DNA of 64,000 nt from Isoetes taiwanensis (taxonomy: Eukaryota; Streptophyta; Lycopodiopsida; Isoetales; Isoetaceae). The DNA is taken from positions 4,413,795 to 4,477,794 of the forward strand of contig JAJEKV010000002.1 of NCBI GenBank assembly GCA_021234155.1. Direction: 5' to 3'. Position 1 is the stretch's first letter; each line of letters starts with the position of its first letter. The translations under genes were made by a program, and so were the position numbers. The notes beneath the pieces were generated by a model. It was not told the DNA's origin. It did not search any database and was given only the letters and a program-made list of their open reading frames with translations. Below, one piece after another: positions 48,371-61,396 of this stretch.

Positions 48371-48547
48371 GCGGCGGCGTGAGAAGCGATGAAAATAATC
48401 TTTGCCACTTGATTTAAATAAGAGTAAGCGACCTAAATCTTACCCTTGCGGTGTCGATCCATCTGTTTGATGCAAATCATTGGCCTTACCGTACACATGC
48501 AAGCTTCGATTGAAGACATCACGTGGCCCTTAAGCTTCCCGATTCGT

Positions 48548-48570
48548 AACCCTAAAATTAGGGTTTAACC
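48548..48570. promoter_or_regulatory. Telomere-like palindrome, unit 1/2 border
   Basis: AACCCTAAAATTAGGGTTTA followed by ACC and ATGG: two inverted plant telomere-type (TTTAGGG) repeats around an AT centre. On minus it includes AAACCCTAA, the plant telo-box, with an ATG just upstream. Same position in each unit. Confidence 0.65.
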
Positions 48571-48925
48571 ATGGAAGGAAAAAAAATTCGTTGATCTTTT
48601 TTTTTCTTGAAAAAAAGGGGAATAGTTAAAAATGAGGTCATTTTTCTTAAATAAATTATGATATTTTTAATGAAATGGAACATGTACAAACAAGTGGAGT
48701 ATATTAATTAGTTTAGCTTTAGCTGGCCCATTAGGTGTTTGTTTTCCTACATAGCGGTATATATAAAGCCTTCCTCCTACCTCAGTTGGTATTTTGTAAT
48801 GTTATGAGTCTATTCAAGACTAAACAATTCACTTAGGGAGGAAGGGGGGCCTGTTGCAACCACGAGACCCTCTCAACCCATCTAAAGCAATGAACACATT
48901 CACAATGTAAATGGAGCAGGGAACT

Positions 48926-50880
48926 TACAAAATTCTTTTGAGGGATATAAGATAGGTCCTTAATATCAAAGGGGTAAGCACGGAAAATTGTTAATCTTGA
49001 GTGTCATACGAAGAACAATCGATGATGTCAGTTCTTGAAAACCATTGTCATGAGAATGTAGAAATTAATTCGAGAAATGTCTTCACCACCATTAGACAAT
49101 TTGAATGGGCATATACAAAGGGAAAAATCCATGAAATGATGACTTTAGAGGCTTGGCCATAAGGCCTACACCCCTCGACTTTGATGAACTTTAACTTTAA
49201 ACTTTAGTTTCCTCCTTTTGTCATATCACGGAATCCTTGGTAGAGGCCAATATTTGGATCTAAAACTTGGATGGTAACATTGAAAGTCAATCTTGGTCCC
49301 CACCTTAGAATCACTTCTATAAGCGGTTTCATCTTTAATCCCAATGAGGTTCATATTATAGATGAGTATGGTCGGACTCTGGGAAAAGAATTCTTCAAGA
49401 TCTCCACCATTGATCACACAAAGATCATCAATATATCTAGAGGAACATTGGAATCTTGAGATATCTTTAAATCTTTTTTAATTTTGCCAACCTAGCAATG
49501 AACCTAAGTTCAAACCAAGCAAGATAAAGGTTTACCAAAGCGGGAATGCAAAAGAAAATCCCATTGGTATACCTTTTCTTTGCCTCCAAATCCAGGAACC
49601 CATTTGAAGATAGCGATTGGCATAGCGACCCGACTATTAATTGCTGCAAAAATCACAATGCGGAAATAATCCGGACCTCGGGTTGTTTCATCATTGATCT
49701 TTCTCCATTTTACCCTAGATAGGAACCAGCAACTTTATTGACCATTGGCGGGTGAGAGGAGCTTTTTGTGAGACATGTAGTCCCATACTAGATAAGCCAC
49801 ATCACTAATAACTTCCACAATTCCATCTTCTCCCTCAAGGGGAATATTTTAAGTAGCATCTAGTGATGTCAATAGAGAATACATTGTAGATTTTGGAAGG
49901 AAGGTTTAGAACAAAGTCAAAAGCGAGTTTATAAGCCGACAAGGATTAACTTTACTTTTTAACCACAATCTAATTTGGATGTGTTCCAATGGCACATGAC
50001 CCGACCATAGCTCCACAAAATTATTCAACATAGCGGTCAAAAGATCAGAGATTTCCGTGAAAAAATTGTACTATGGGCATTAGATAGCCATCTATACTCA
50101 CCCTTGTGGGCTTTAAAGATACCCATGAGGTATGGCCATCTGTTGCTAGCGGGTTCTGTAATCACGAGGAAGCTAGTAATGTCATGAACACATTTAGCTT
50201 TAATCTCAATAAGCTTAAAGTAATAGTTTCAAAATCGAGCGCCAAAGACGATTAAAGCCATTTCTCTAATATGAATGCTTGGCAAATGAAGGATGCATTA
50301 TTTCCGGCTTTGTCTATCTCTGAAATATAAAGGTTCTTCAACAACCATATTATATTTTTTCTTTACATTAGCATCATCCCATAAAACCTTTTAGGATCTA
50401 AAAGGCATTTTACGAAGCTAGTTATCGACTTTAGCTAGATTTATCGGTTTATCTTTAATGCTCTTAATTTCCCCTTCGATACTTGTAACAAGTTGTATTG
50501 ATGTATAGAGAAAAGCATTTCAGCTGTAGCCTTGAAATCCATTAAGAATTTATCGGTGTTGAGAGCACCATCGGTATATGATTGAAGTAAGATAAGGCCA
50601 TCGAGTTTAGAGGCGGTGAACAATTTCGGATCCATGAATGCGAATGTGTCCAATAGTAGGATCAACAAATTTAGCTAAGCTTGGATTTTTACAAGGACAT
50701 TTCTTTGGGAAGCCATCTGCAAATACCTCAAAAGGTTTATCTGGTTTGTCTCTTAGTTGATCAATATATCTCCATCCAAACATGGTGTTTTCTAAGAGAT
50801 CATTAGCCAAATCGGGGAACAAATTCTGAAAGTATTTCTTTGAAGATGTCTCTTATCTTTGAATTTTTCCAAGGATTTAC
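48926..50880 (-). pseudogene. Penelope-like reverse transcriptase, unit 2 copy (many frameshifts)
   Basis: Frames in minus order: FPDLANDLLENTMFGWRYID and CPCKNPSLAKFVDPTIGHIR (50607-50822), DGALNTDKFLMDFKATAEML (50441-50560), then RT palm pieces DLEAKKRYTNG and LYLAWFELRFIARLAKL (49467-49649), and INGGDLEEFFSQS with NMNLIGIKDETAYRSDSKVG (49226-49417). The order equals that in unit 3, but no frame covers the palm as a whole. Most breaks coincide with C/G-rich triplets at which the unit 3 copy is in frame. Confidence 0.8.
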
Positions 50881-51184
50881 AAAAGAGCATTACTATGAAC
50901 CACTTTACATTTAGTTTTAAATCTTTGTCGATATAAGGTGCTTTTTTCCGTTGACGTCTTTGATCACAGACCTTGTGTTTTGAATTTGATCCTAAAAAAA
51001 GTTTTTAATAGTATTTTAGTGTCTATAGAATTTCAAAAAGCAAGAAACAAGCCTAAAATCAAAAGTCATCGATTGGGACGAAACCCACCTTGATTAGGGA
51101 AGCGTAAGTAGGCTGTTTGACCTGACCAAAAATAGGTATAAAAGTTTTTTGAATTCTTGAGATCACACCAAGGAAAAACTCTTT

Positions 51185-51568
51185 TCATAAAACCCTTGGT
51201 GGACATGAATGTCTTATATTAGTGAGAAGAAATAGTAGCGACCAGCAATTTAAATAACACATATAGAAGAAGTAGTATTGAATTTCAAGTACTAACCTTG
51301 TAATGTCTGTATAGTTCAGCTTGGTAGCATCCTTTTGTTCCAGGGTGAGATCTTTATTGCCGCCTTTGGTCACCGAGTATTCGTCATTGGAAGAAGTATC
51401 ACCATGTTTGCTTTTTTTATTTCCAGGTGTACTGCTGCAACCAGAAAGTCTAGGGTCCATAGTGACCCTCGGTGGCCGTTTTGGTGAGAATAAACCCGAA
51501 GATATACTGCTACTCATGCTTTCTTTTTTATCAAAAGGTGCTTTCTTTTTAGACATCTGTTCAACCAC
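51185..51568 (-). CDS. Charged ORF upstream of RT in unit 2
   Basis: 127 codons: MVEQMSKKKAPFDKKESMSS, SISSGLFSPKRPPRVTMDPR, NKKSKHGDTSSNDEYSVTKG. Polar, lysine- and serine-rich, low complexity, like linker or nucleic-acid-binding regions before retroelement RTs. Related broken copies lie at 44701-44898 (unit 1) and 58071-58330 (unit 3). A GTATGTGT-like donor could end it, since downstream text is AT-rich. It is probably the N-terminal part of the RT polyprotein. Confidence 0.4.
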   Translation of the reverse strand: MVEQMSKKKAPFDKKESMSSSISSGLFSPKRPPRVTMDPRLSGCSSTPGNKKSKHGDTSSNDEYSVTKGGNKDLTLEQKDATKLNYTDITRLVLEIQYYFFYMCYLNCWSLLFLLTNIRHSCPPRVL

Positions 51569-54500
51569 GAAAGCAAGCGGTGAAGAGTCTTTTCTGCAAT
51601 GTCGACCAATTTTGTATTATTAGCCGGCGCCTTTAGATCCTTTGTTTGGTGCTTACATATATGAGAGGGTCATACTAATAAAACTCTCGACTTGAGGTAG
51701 GAAAGGTATGCCAAAGCAATTTGGTTTAAGTATATTATGTAACATTTTGGTAAGTCCAACCATCTTTGCCATTGGAGGCACAAGGAAATCTGAGAATCAA
51801 GTTATTTAGTATGAACGGGGCGGCATGATCAATCCAAACAATTCCCATACGCAATCGGTCTTATCATTTTTCTTTAAATCTTTCTCACATCCACAAGTAA
51901 GAAAAAGGCGGTCGTCCTCCATATTTTTTGAAGAAGAACCCATCTCTCTTGTCGTTAGAATATGCCATATTACCTTTTGGGTGACATGTAGAGGCGAGAA
52001 TTGAATAGGCAAGGTTGGTCAAAAAGTCCGACTTAAAAGGTAAAAGCAACTTCCGTTTTAGTAAAGTATTTGTCGGTTTAGATGCTTTAACGATTGGCGG
52101 ATCTAATTTCATCATTAGTGATGCTGTCGGGGCTTTCAAGTGTCTCACGCAAATAGGGGCAATGGCCCCAAAATTACGACTCTTCAAATTGCATGGTCGG
52201 TACATGACATAGCATTCAACATTACATTCGGGGTAAAATAGGAAATTTTGAGGAATTTTGTAATGTTAAGGTAGGAACTTCATCGATCATCCAAATCCTC
52301 ACTACGAGAATCATTGATTTTGTCAATTTCATCTTCGATCGGAAGATCTTCATCGAGAAGAAAAGGGAGTTTTAACATCATTTTTCAAGAAAGAATCGAT
52401 TGGCGATTACCGGGTTCAACTTGGAGTGAAGACTTCATTTCATGCACATTTTCGGATGAGTAAGTCCAATCAAAACTTTTTTCCTAAATCATCTTCATTG
52501 CAAGTTAGGGAAAGAGAGCGACTTCCATCTCACCATAAATTTTAGATATCGAGTTTTACAAATCTCTAGTTTGTAATTTGCACACTTCATCTTTTGAAAT
52601 ATAGCAAACCATCCGTTAAATCCAAGATAACTACGGTGATCTGTTCTTGTCTAGAGGCCTTTCTCTTTAAGAGTGATGAACTCATGAATGTCCTTGTTTT
52701 TTTGATGCGCGCAATCAGCGTTTGAACCACAAAGTTTGGACTAGAAATACCGCACATATGATAATTTAATGTCATGAGCTCTTTTATCCAAACATTGTTG
52801 GATCACATTTGTCATCCTTATCACGAAAACATTGTAAAGTATACATAGCGTTAGTTAATTATTTAGGTAGCACCATGATCCTAAATCAAGGTTCTAAGTT
52901 AAACTTAGAAGTTGGAGTAACATTAAAAAACCCCAAGCCTGAAATATACAAGTCTAAGACAAGATATCGGACATTTAAGACTAGACATTCCATTTGGAAT
53001 AAGCAGGTCTTTATAAGTGCAACCCTAGATAGGATTTGGTGCAAAAAAACCTACCCAAGCCTTGAGAAGGATCGGAAAAGAGTACATTTTGACCAAAAGA
53101 ATGTTTTGTCAATCTTAAAGAACAATACTTGACTTCGGATATTTTAGCCAATATAAAAGAAACTAAGTGAAAGAGGCACATGAATAGAGTTTGGCAGAAT
53201 CCTTGGATAAGATATTGGAAAGCATATATGGTTGAAATAATAACATATCACTTAAAAAATAGAACTTAGATAATTTAAGAAATTAAACAATTTGGTAACA
53301 ACAATTTAATCATAACTCTCAAGATGTAGTAGATTAAGAAACAATAGAACCTGAGCAGAACACTATTTTTAATGAAAAGCAGGAATATTATTAAATTATC
53401 ATATGTTTATAGACAAAAAATAGGACAAATATATCCATCATTTAAGAGTAATGCCAGGAAGCATTCATTGTAGATGTCAAAATAGATAAAATAGGACTTA
53501 TTTAAATCCAACCAGAGATAGCAGAATATCACCAAATAGGAGGTTCATAGTAATAGATTTGCCAATCCACTTAGAGTCGTGTCAAATATAATAAAGCAAA
53601 ATCTTTGCTCCGAAAAACACCAAGCAAATGCATGGAGGGTTCGGTCCAGGTTACTGTACCACAAGAAATTAGACAAGCATTAGAATGGTTGCTAACAAGA
53701 GGGGTAACAGGTAAGCAATGGACAAAAACAGGCTTATAAGCCTTTCACCATAATAACTTAGTAACATATTTAGATTTAATTAACAAGAGAAAACATGAGA
53801 ACACAATTAATCGAGGAAAAGGATATAAGCCAGAAGCCACATTTGGGAATAAAGGGAATGATAGATATGGACAAACACTAGATCGGTGCTGTGAGAAAGA
53901 GAACAATTTGGGAACACAATAAAATAGAAAACAACAAGGCTAGGAATGAAATTATGCCATGAGCTACAAGAATCTTAAAAACTGGAAATAATAAGCTTAA
54001 GAAGGATCACATGTGGTAAGGGACTGAAAATATGTCTTGATTTTCTAAGGTCCGTAACTTAAAAAGCTGGAAATAACTAGATAATGAAGGATAAGAAAAA
54101 AACTTCACAATCTGGATAAGTTCTGTCTAAAAGGTGTATCTATCTAGGACCACTTTGGTGCTATGAAAAAAAAGGAAACCAGGTCGAGGCCGAGCTAGAG
54201 AACAAAGGTAACATAAGTATAGAAAGGACAAAGGAGCTCAAGAAGAGGATAAATCGAGGAGATAAATTAAACATTCAATGGTTCATTAAGACATAGCGTG
54301 ACAAGCCCGAGTAGAGGAAGATAACAATATATGAAGCGAAATTGAGCCACGAACTATAACTACATTAGTAACAAAAAAATTGGATTCAAAGGGTTAAAAT
54401 AGATAAAATATTAAGGCTCGGCTGAATCAAAAGTTCTAGATTAACAAACTTTCGTTAGGATATAAAAAGGCGGCAAGAACATAATTTAACTAGAGTAACA

Positions 54501-54703
54501 TAAAGAAAACAATGAATAAATAAACCAAAGGCGGGGTTACTTTAGATCGGGGGAATTCATACTATCTTTAGATCTATTTAAGCTGTTATATTTACGAAAA
54601 CCCGGAGTAACTAGGTTACATCGGCTTAACAATGTCATTCTATAAACAATATAGACAACTAGACAACTAGTTAAATAGCATTAGTATTGAAAAAAGCGGG
54701 ATA

Positions 54704-55075
54704 TCATATTGTATTCACAGAAATGAAATTTAATTCAATATGAAACACTGAATGGGATCGATTTACTGCCCACGAGTTCGGTTTGAGCATCAGTAGGGAT
54801 ATTAGGCATGGGATTAGGATTTTCTTGGCTATCGGCAATAACCACCAATTGGGCAACACCGGTAGGGAATAGCAGTAGGAGTAGAGGAACACGCTCCCAA
54901 TATTGGTGTCATCTCCTTCAAGCCCATGAATGCTTTTGGCTTTTGTATGTTTGTGAAAATCAAACAAATTTTTCCTTTTTTCGCCATCTTCTTCTCTTCT
55001 TTCAATCGTGAATGGTGGCTTTATTTAATCCACCTTTCTTTCTTCCCATAAATCTTTCCAAACATACGGATAGCA
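54704..55075 (-). CDS. Lysine-rich exon-like ORF at the head of unit 2
   Basis: Second copy of the ORF at 61.4-61.8 kb. The readable frame here is MFDFHKHTKAKSIHGLEGDD and then VLPNWWLLPIAKKILIPCLI. The lysine-rich part upstream is in another frame. Presence in every unit argues for selection or recent amplification, not for function by itself. Confidence 0.35.
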
Positions 55076-55239
55076 GGCGAAGCGATGAAAATAATCTTTG
55101 CCACTTGATTTAAATAAGAGTAAAGCGACCTAAATCTTACCCTTGCGGTGTCGATCCATCGTTTGATGCAAATCCGTGGCCTTACCCGTACATACAAGCT
55201 TCGATTGAAGACATCGTGGCCCTAAAGCTTCCGGTTCGT

Positions 55240-55262
55240 AACCCTAAAATTAGGGTTTAACC
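55240..55262. promoter_or_regulatory. Telomere-like palindrome, unit 2/3 border
   Basis: Identical to the copy at 48548 and 6692 bp away from it. Located about 350 bp past the RT stop of unit 3 and before the first ORF of unit 2. Confidence 0.65.
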
Positions 55263-55446
55263 ATGGAAGGAAAAAAATTCGTTGATCTTTTTTTTGAAAA
55301 AAAAGGGGAATAGTTAAAAATGAGGTCATTTTCTTAAATAAATTATGATATTTTTTAATGAAATGGAACATGTACAAACAAGTGGAGTATATTAATTAGT
55401 TTAGCTTTAGCTGGCCCATTAGGTGTTTGTTTTTCCTACATAACAG

Positions 55447-55456
55447 TATATATAAA
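55447..55456 (+). promoter_or_regulatory. Plus-strand TATA-like site in the unit 3 3' flank
   Basis: TATATATAAA in AACAGTATATATAAAAAAAGCC, also present at about 48759 and 62146 in the other units. It faces opposite to RT and would drive an antisense transcript into the RT end. Confidence 0.35.
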
Positions 55457-55537
55457 AAAAGCCTTCCTCCTACCTCAGATTGGTAGGCCCCTATGAGTCT
55501 ATTCAAGACTAAACAATTGCAATAGGGAGAGCAGGGC

Positions 55538-55553
55538 CCTGTTGCAACACAGG
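55538..55553. repeat. Short hairpin near the RT 3' end (unit 3)
   Basis: CCTGTTGCAACACAGG, extended by GGGC/GACCC on the sides, makes a small stem. Unit 4 has the same at 62239-62254; unit 2 has a damaged form at about 48850 (CCTGTTGCAACCACGAG). Confidence 0.5.
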
Positions 55554-55613
55554 GACCCTACTCAACCCATCTAAAGCAATGAACACATTCACAATGTAAA
55601 TGGAACAGGGAAC

Positions 55614-57580
55614 TTACAAAATTCTTTTGAGGATATAAGATAGGTCCGCAATATCAAAGGGTAAGCCTGGAAAATTGTTAATCTTGAGTGTACGAAGAAC
55701 AATCCTGATGATGTCCGTTCTTCGAAAACCATTGTCGCAGAATGTAGAAATTAAGTCAGAAATGTCTTCAGCCGCCATTAGACAATTTGAATGGGCATAT
55801 ACAAAGGGAAAAATCTGCGAAATGATGACTTTAGAGGCTTGGCCATAAGGCCTACACCCCTCAGCTTTGATGAACCTGTTAACTTTAAACTTTAGTTTCC
55901 TCCTTTTGTCATATCTGGAATACTGGTAGAGGCCAATATTTGGATCTAAAACTTGGATGGTAACATTGAGAAAGTCAATCTTGGTCCCCACCTTAGAATC
56001 ACTTCTATAAACAGTTTCATCTTTAATCCCAATGAGGTTCATATTATAGATGGTACAGTCAGACTCTACGGAAAAGAATTCTTCAAGATCTCCACCATTG
56101 ATCACACAAAGATCATCAATATATCTAGAGGAACATTGGAATCTTGAGATATCTTTTAAATCTTTTAATTTTGCCAACCTAGCAATGAACCTAAGTTCAA
56201 ACCAAGCAAGATAAAGGTTACACCAAAGCGGGGTGCAAGAAAATCCCATTGGTATACCTTTTCTTTGCCTCCAAATCTGGGAACCCATTTGAAGATAGCA
56301 GTGGCATAGCAGCCAGCTATTAATTCTGCAAAAATCCTGTCTGGAAATAATCAGACCTCGGGTTGTTTCATCATTGATCTTTCTCCATTTTACCCTGTAG
56401 GAACCAGCAACTTTATTGACCATTAACTGAGTGAGAGGAGCTTTGTGAGACATGTAGTCCCATACTAGATAAGCCACATCACTAATAACTTCCACAATTC
56501 CATCTTCTCCCTCAAGGGGAATATTTTCGTAGCATCTAGTGATGTCAATAGAGAATACATTGTAGATTTTGGAAGGAAGGTTTAGAACAAAGTCAAAAGC
56601 AGAGTTTATAAGCCCGGCAAGGATTAACTTTACTTTTTAACCACAATCTAATTTGGATGTGTTCCAATGGCACACAGCCGGCCATAGCTCCACAAAATTA
56701 TTCAACATAGCAGTCAAAAGATCCGAGATTTCCGTAAAAATTGTACTATGGGCATTAGATAGCCATCTATACTCACCCTTGTGGGCTTTAAAGATACCCA
56801 TGAGGTATGGCAGTCTGTTGCTAGCAGGTTCCTGTAATCCTGAGAAGCTAGTAATGTCATGAACACATTTAGCTTTAATCTCAATAGCGCTTAAAGTAAT
56901 AGTTTCAAAATCTGAGGCGCCAAGTCGATTAAAGCCATTTCTCTAATATAGTGCTTGGCAAATGAAGGATGCATTATTTCCGGCTTTGTCTATCTACGAA
57001 ATATAAAGGTTCTTGACAACCATATTATATTTTTCTTTACATTAGCATCATCCCATAAAAACCTTTTAGGATCTAAGGTTTTTTACGAAGCTAGTTATCG
57101 ACTTTAGCTAGATTTATCGGTTTATCTTTAGTGCTCTTAATTTCCCCTTACGATACTTGTAACAAGTTGTATTGATGTATAGAAGAAGCTGTTCAAGCTG
57201 TAGCCTTGAAATCCATTAAGAATTTATCGGTGTTGAGAGCACCATCGGTATATGATTGAGTCAAGTAAGATAAGGCCATCGAGTTTAGAGGCGGTGAACA
57301 ATTTTCGGATCCATGGTGCGAATGTGTCCAATAGTAGGATCAACAAATTTAGCTAAGCTTGGATTTTTACAAGGACATTTCTTTGGGAAGCCATCACCAA
57401 ATACCTCAAAAGGTTTATCTGGTTTGTCTCTTAGTTGATCAATATATCTCCATCCAAACATGGTGTTTTCTAAGAGATCATTAGCCAAATCGGGGAACAA
57501 ATTTGAAAGTATTTCTTTGAAGATGTCTCTTATGCTGAATTTTTCCAAGGATTTACAAAAGAGCGTACTATGAACCACTT
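55614..57580 (-). CDS. Penelope-like reverse transcriptase, unit 3 copy (best reading)
   Basis: Would copy RNA into DNA for the repeat unit. N-terminal block 57285-57578: EKFSIRDIFKEILS, CPCKNPSLAKFVDPTIGHIR. Middle, in other frames: TDKFLMDFKATAE. Palm: NVFSIDITRCYENIP (first Asp), then a 293-codon frame at 55614-56495 with INDETTRGLI, QRKGIPMGFSCTP, CNLYLAWFELRFI, RYIDDLCVING (catalytic DD, about 56085-56125), KVGTKIDFLNVTI, YQYSRYDKRRKLKFKVNRF. The signature GIPMG...RYIDD...FLDV-like...YDKR is shared with an animal/protist RT group related to Penelope elements. The frame ends ILKRIL-TAA, and this TAA lies within GTAAGT, a perfect splice donor. No GIY-YIG endonuclease was seen. Two or more frameshifts separate the N-terminal blocks, so an intact protein cannot be read directly. 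Confidence 0.8.
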
Positions 57581-58683
57581 TACATTTAGTTTTTCGTCTT
57601 TATGCGATATAAGGTGCTTTTTTTTAGTTGGCGTCTTTGATCCACCAGAGACCTTGTGTTTTGAATTTGATCCTAAAAAAAGTTTTTAATAGTATTTTAG
57701 TGTCTATAGAATTTCAAAAAGCAAGAAACAAGCCTAAAATCAAAAGTCATCGATTGGGGCGAAAGCCACCTTGATTAGGGAAGCGTAAAGTAGGCTTTGT
57801 TTGACCACGACCAAAAATAGGTATAAAAAGTTTTTGAATTCTTGAGATCACACCAAGGAAAAACTCTTTTCATAAAACCCTTGGTGGACATGAATGTCTT
57901 ATATTAGTGAGAAGAAATAGTAGCGACCAACAATTTAAATAACACATATAGAAGAAGTAGTATTGAATTTCAAGTACTAACCTTGTAATGTGCGTATAGT
58001 TCACTTGGTAGCATCCTTTTGTTCGAGGGTGAGATCTTTATTGCCGCCTTTGGTCGCAGAGTATTAGTCATTGGAAGAAGTATCACCATGTTTGCTTTTT
58101 TATTTCAGGGTATGCTGGCGCAACCCGAGAAAGTCTAGGGTCCATAGTGACCCTCGGTGGTGGATTTTGGTGAGAATAAACCGAAGATATCTTTGCTACT
58201 CATGCTTTCTTTTTTTATCAAAAGGTGCTTTCTTTTTTAGACATCTGTTCAACCACGAAAGCAAGCGGTGAAGAGTCTTTTTTACGCAATGTCGACCAAT
58301 TTTGTATTGCCAAAAATGGCTGCCTTTAGATCTTTGTTTGGTGCTTACGCATATGAGAGGGTCATACTAATAAAAACTCTCGACTTGAGGTAGGAAAGGT
58401 ATGCCAAAACAATTTGGTTTAAGTATATTATGTAACATTTTGGTAAGTCCAACCATCTTTGCCATTGGAGAGGCACAAGGAAATCTGAGAATCAAGTTAT
58501 TTAGTATGAACGGGGCGGCATGATCAATCCAAACAATTCCATTACGCAATCGGTCTTATCATTTTTCTTTAAATCTTTCTCACATCCACAAGTAAGAAAA
58601 GGCGGTCGTCCTCCATATTTTTTTGAAGAAGAACCCATCTCTCTTGTCTTTAGAATATGCCATATTACCTTTACGGCTGACAT

Positions 58684-61396
58684 GTAGAAGCCCGAATTGA
58701 ATAGGCAAGGTTGGTCAAAAAGTCCGACTTAAAAGGTAAAGCAACTTCCGTTTTAGTAAAGTATTTGTCAGTTTAGATGCTTTAACGATGGCGGAGATCT
58801 AATTTCATCATTAGTGATGCTGTCGGGGGCTTTCAAGTGTCTAAGCAAATAGGGGCAATGGCCCCAAAATTACGACTCTTCAAATTGCATGGTCCCAGTA
58901 CTGCGACATAGCATTCAACATTACATTCGGGGTAAAATAGGAAATTTTGAGGAATTTTGTAATGTTAAGGTAGGAACTTCATCACGATCATCCAAATCCT
59001 CACTACGAGAATCATTGATTTTGTCAATTTCATCTTAAATCCGGAAGATCTTCATCGAAGAAGAAAGCGTTTTAACATCATTTTTCAAGAAAGAATCGAT
59101 TGGCGATTGCCGGGTTCAACTTGGGTGAAGACTTCATTTCATGCACATTTTCGGATGAGTAAGTCCAATCAAAAACTTTTTCCTAAATCATCTTCATTGC
59201 AAGTTCGGGCAAAGAGAAGCGACTTCCATCTCACCATAAATTTTAGATATCGAGTTTTACAAATCTCTAGTTTGTAATTTGCACACTTCATCTTTTTGAA
59301 ATATAGCAAACCATCCGTTAAATCCAAGATAACTTACGGTGATCATTTTCTTGTCTAGCGAGGCCTTTCTCTTTAAGAGTGATGAACTCATGAATGTCCT
59401 TGTTTTTGATGCTGCTTAATCAGCGTTTGAACCATAAAGTTTGGACTAGAAATACCGCACATATGATAATTTAATGTCATGAGCTCTTTTATCCAAACAT
59501 TGTTCGGATCACATTTGTCATCCTTATCACGAAAACATTGTAAAAGTATACATAACGTTAGTTAATTATTTAGGTAGCACCATGATCCTAAATCAAGGTT
59601 CTAAGTTAAACTTAGAAGTTGGAGTAACATTAAAAACCCCAAGCCTGAAATATACAAGTCTAAGACAAGATATCCGGACATTTAAGACTAGACATTCCAT
59701 TTGGAATAAGCCGGTCTTTATAAGTGCAACCCTAGATAGGATTTGGTGCAAAAAAACCTACCCAAGCCTTGAGAAGGATCGGAAAAGAGTACATTTTGAC
59801 CAAAAGAATGTTTTGTCAATCTTAAAGAACAATACTTGACTTCGGATATTTTAGCCAATATAAAAAGAAACTAAGTGAAAGAGGCACATGAATAGAGTTT
59901 GGCGAGAATCCTTGGATAAGATATTGGAAAGCATATATGGTTGAAATAACGACATATCACTTAAAAAATAGAACTTAGATAATTTAAGAAATTAAACAAT
60001 TTGGTAACAACAATTTAATCATAACTCTCAAGATGTAGTAGATTAAGAAACAATAGAGCCTGAGCGAGAACACTATTTTAATGAAAAGCAGGGAATATTA
60101 TTAAATTATCATATGTTTATAGACAAAAATAGGACAAATATATCCATCATTTAAGAGTAATGCGGGAAGCATTCATTGTAGATGTCAAAATAGATAAAAT
60201 AGGACTTATTTAAATCCAACCGAGAGATAGCGAATATCACCAAATAGGAGGTTCATAGTAATAGATTTGCCAATCCACTTAGAGTCGTGTCAAATATAAT
60301 AAAGCAAAATCTTTGCTCAGAAAAACACCAAGCAAATGCATGGAGGGTTCGGTCAGGTTACATTACCACAAGAAATTAGACAAGCATTAGAATGGTTGCT
60401 AACAACAGATGTGGGGTAAGCAATGGACAAAACAGGCTTATCGCCTTTCACCATAATAACTTAGTAACATATTTAGATTTAATTAACAAGAGAAAACATG
60501 AGAACACAATTAATCGAGGAAAAGGATATAAGCCGAGAAGCCACGGTTTGGGAATAAGGGAATGATAGATATGGACAAACACTAGATCGGTCTGTGAGAA
60601 AAGAGAAGCAAGCTGGGAACACAATAAAATAGAAAACAACAAGGCTAGGAATGAAATTATGCCATGAGCTACAAGAATCTTAAAACTAGAAATAATAAGC
60701 TTAAGAAGGATCACATGTGGTAGGACTGAAAATATGTCTTGATTTTCTAAGGTCCGTAACTTAAAAAGCTGGAAATAACTAGATAATGAAGGATAAGAAA
60801 AACTTCACAATCTGGATAAGTTCTGTCTAAAAGGTGTATCTATCTAGGACCACTTTGGTGCTATGAAAAAAGGAAACCGGTCGAGGCGAGCTAGAGAACA
60901 AGGTAACATAAGTATAGAAAGGACAAGGAGCTCAAAGAAGAGGATAAATCGAGGAGATAAATTAAGGAACATTCAATGGTTCATTAAGACATAACGTGAC
61001 AAGCGGTAGAGGAAGATAACAATATATGAAGCGAAATTGAGCCTGAACTATAACTACATTAGTAACAAAAAATTGGATTCAAGGGTTAAAATAGATAAAA
61101 TATTAAGGCTCACTGAATCAAAAGTTCTAGATTAACAAACTTTCGTTAGGATATAAAGGCGGCAAGAACATAATTTAACTAGAGTAACATAAAGAAAACA
61201 ATGAATAAATAAACCAAAGGCGGGGTTACTTTAGATCGAGGGGAATTCATACTATCTTTAGATCTATTTAAATTGTTATATTTAGAAAACCCGAGTAACT
61301 AGGTTACATACGGCTTAACAATGTCATTCTATAAACAATATAGACAACTAGACAACTAGTTAAATAGCATTAGTATTCGAGAAAAAAGCGGGGATA
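58684..61396. other. AT-rich body of unit 3, probable introns
   Basis: Mostly AT-rich DNA with few long frames, apart from the conserved blocks listed separately near 59.3-59.8 kb. The 88-codon hydrophobic minus ORF at 60448-60714 looks like AT-driven chance reading. The equivalent stretches in the other units are 46.2-47.9 kb and 52.0-54.7 kb. Confidence 0.45.

Larger units (their letters stand above)
43041..48570 (-). mobile_element. Leftmost array unit(s), fused by an internal deletion
   Basis: 43041-44057 matches 46214-47240 of the next unit. At 44057/44058 it jumps to text matching 50788 onward, so 3.54 kb is lost, including the whole reverse transcriptase, a palindrome and the first exon-like ORF. 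The rest, 44058-48570, continues normally and carries the upstream ORFs. No functional RT remains in this part. Confidence 0.88.
48571..55262 (-). mobile_element. Complete array unit 2 (6.69 kb)
   Basis: Runs on minus from the telomere-like palindrome at 55240-55262 to just beyond the next palindrome at 48548-48570. Contents on minus: exon-like ORF at 54.7-55.0 kb, AT-rich probable intron, small ORFs at 52.6-51.2 kb, then RT at 50.9-48.9 kb. Taking the palindrome as the unit start is a convention; true element ends are not proven. Confidence 0.75.

Noticed and set aside
55695-55735. CTGATGATGTCC...GAAAAC on plus, resembling a hammerhead ribozyme core (known from Penelope-like elements)
   Set aside because: It is the complement of conserved RT coding text (FRRTDIIRIV), the helices do not pair properly, and units 2 and 4 lack the CTGATGA word.
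60448-60714. Hydrophobic 88-codon minus ORF that looks like a membrane protein
   Set aside because: AT-rich DNA gives F, L, I codons; the frame is not open in the other units.
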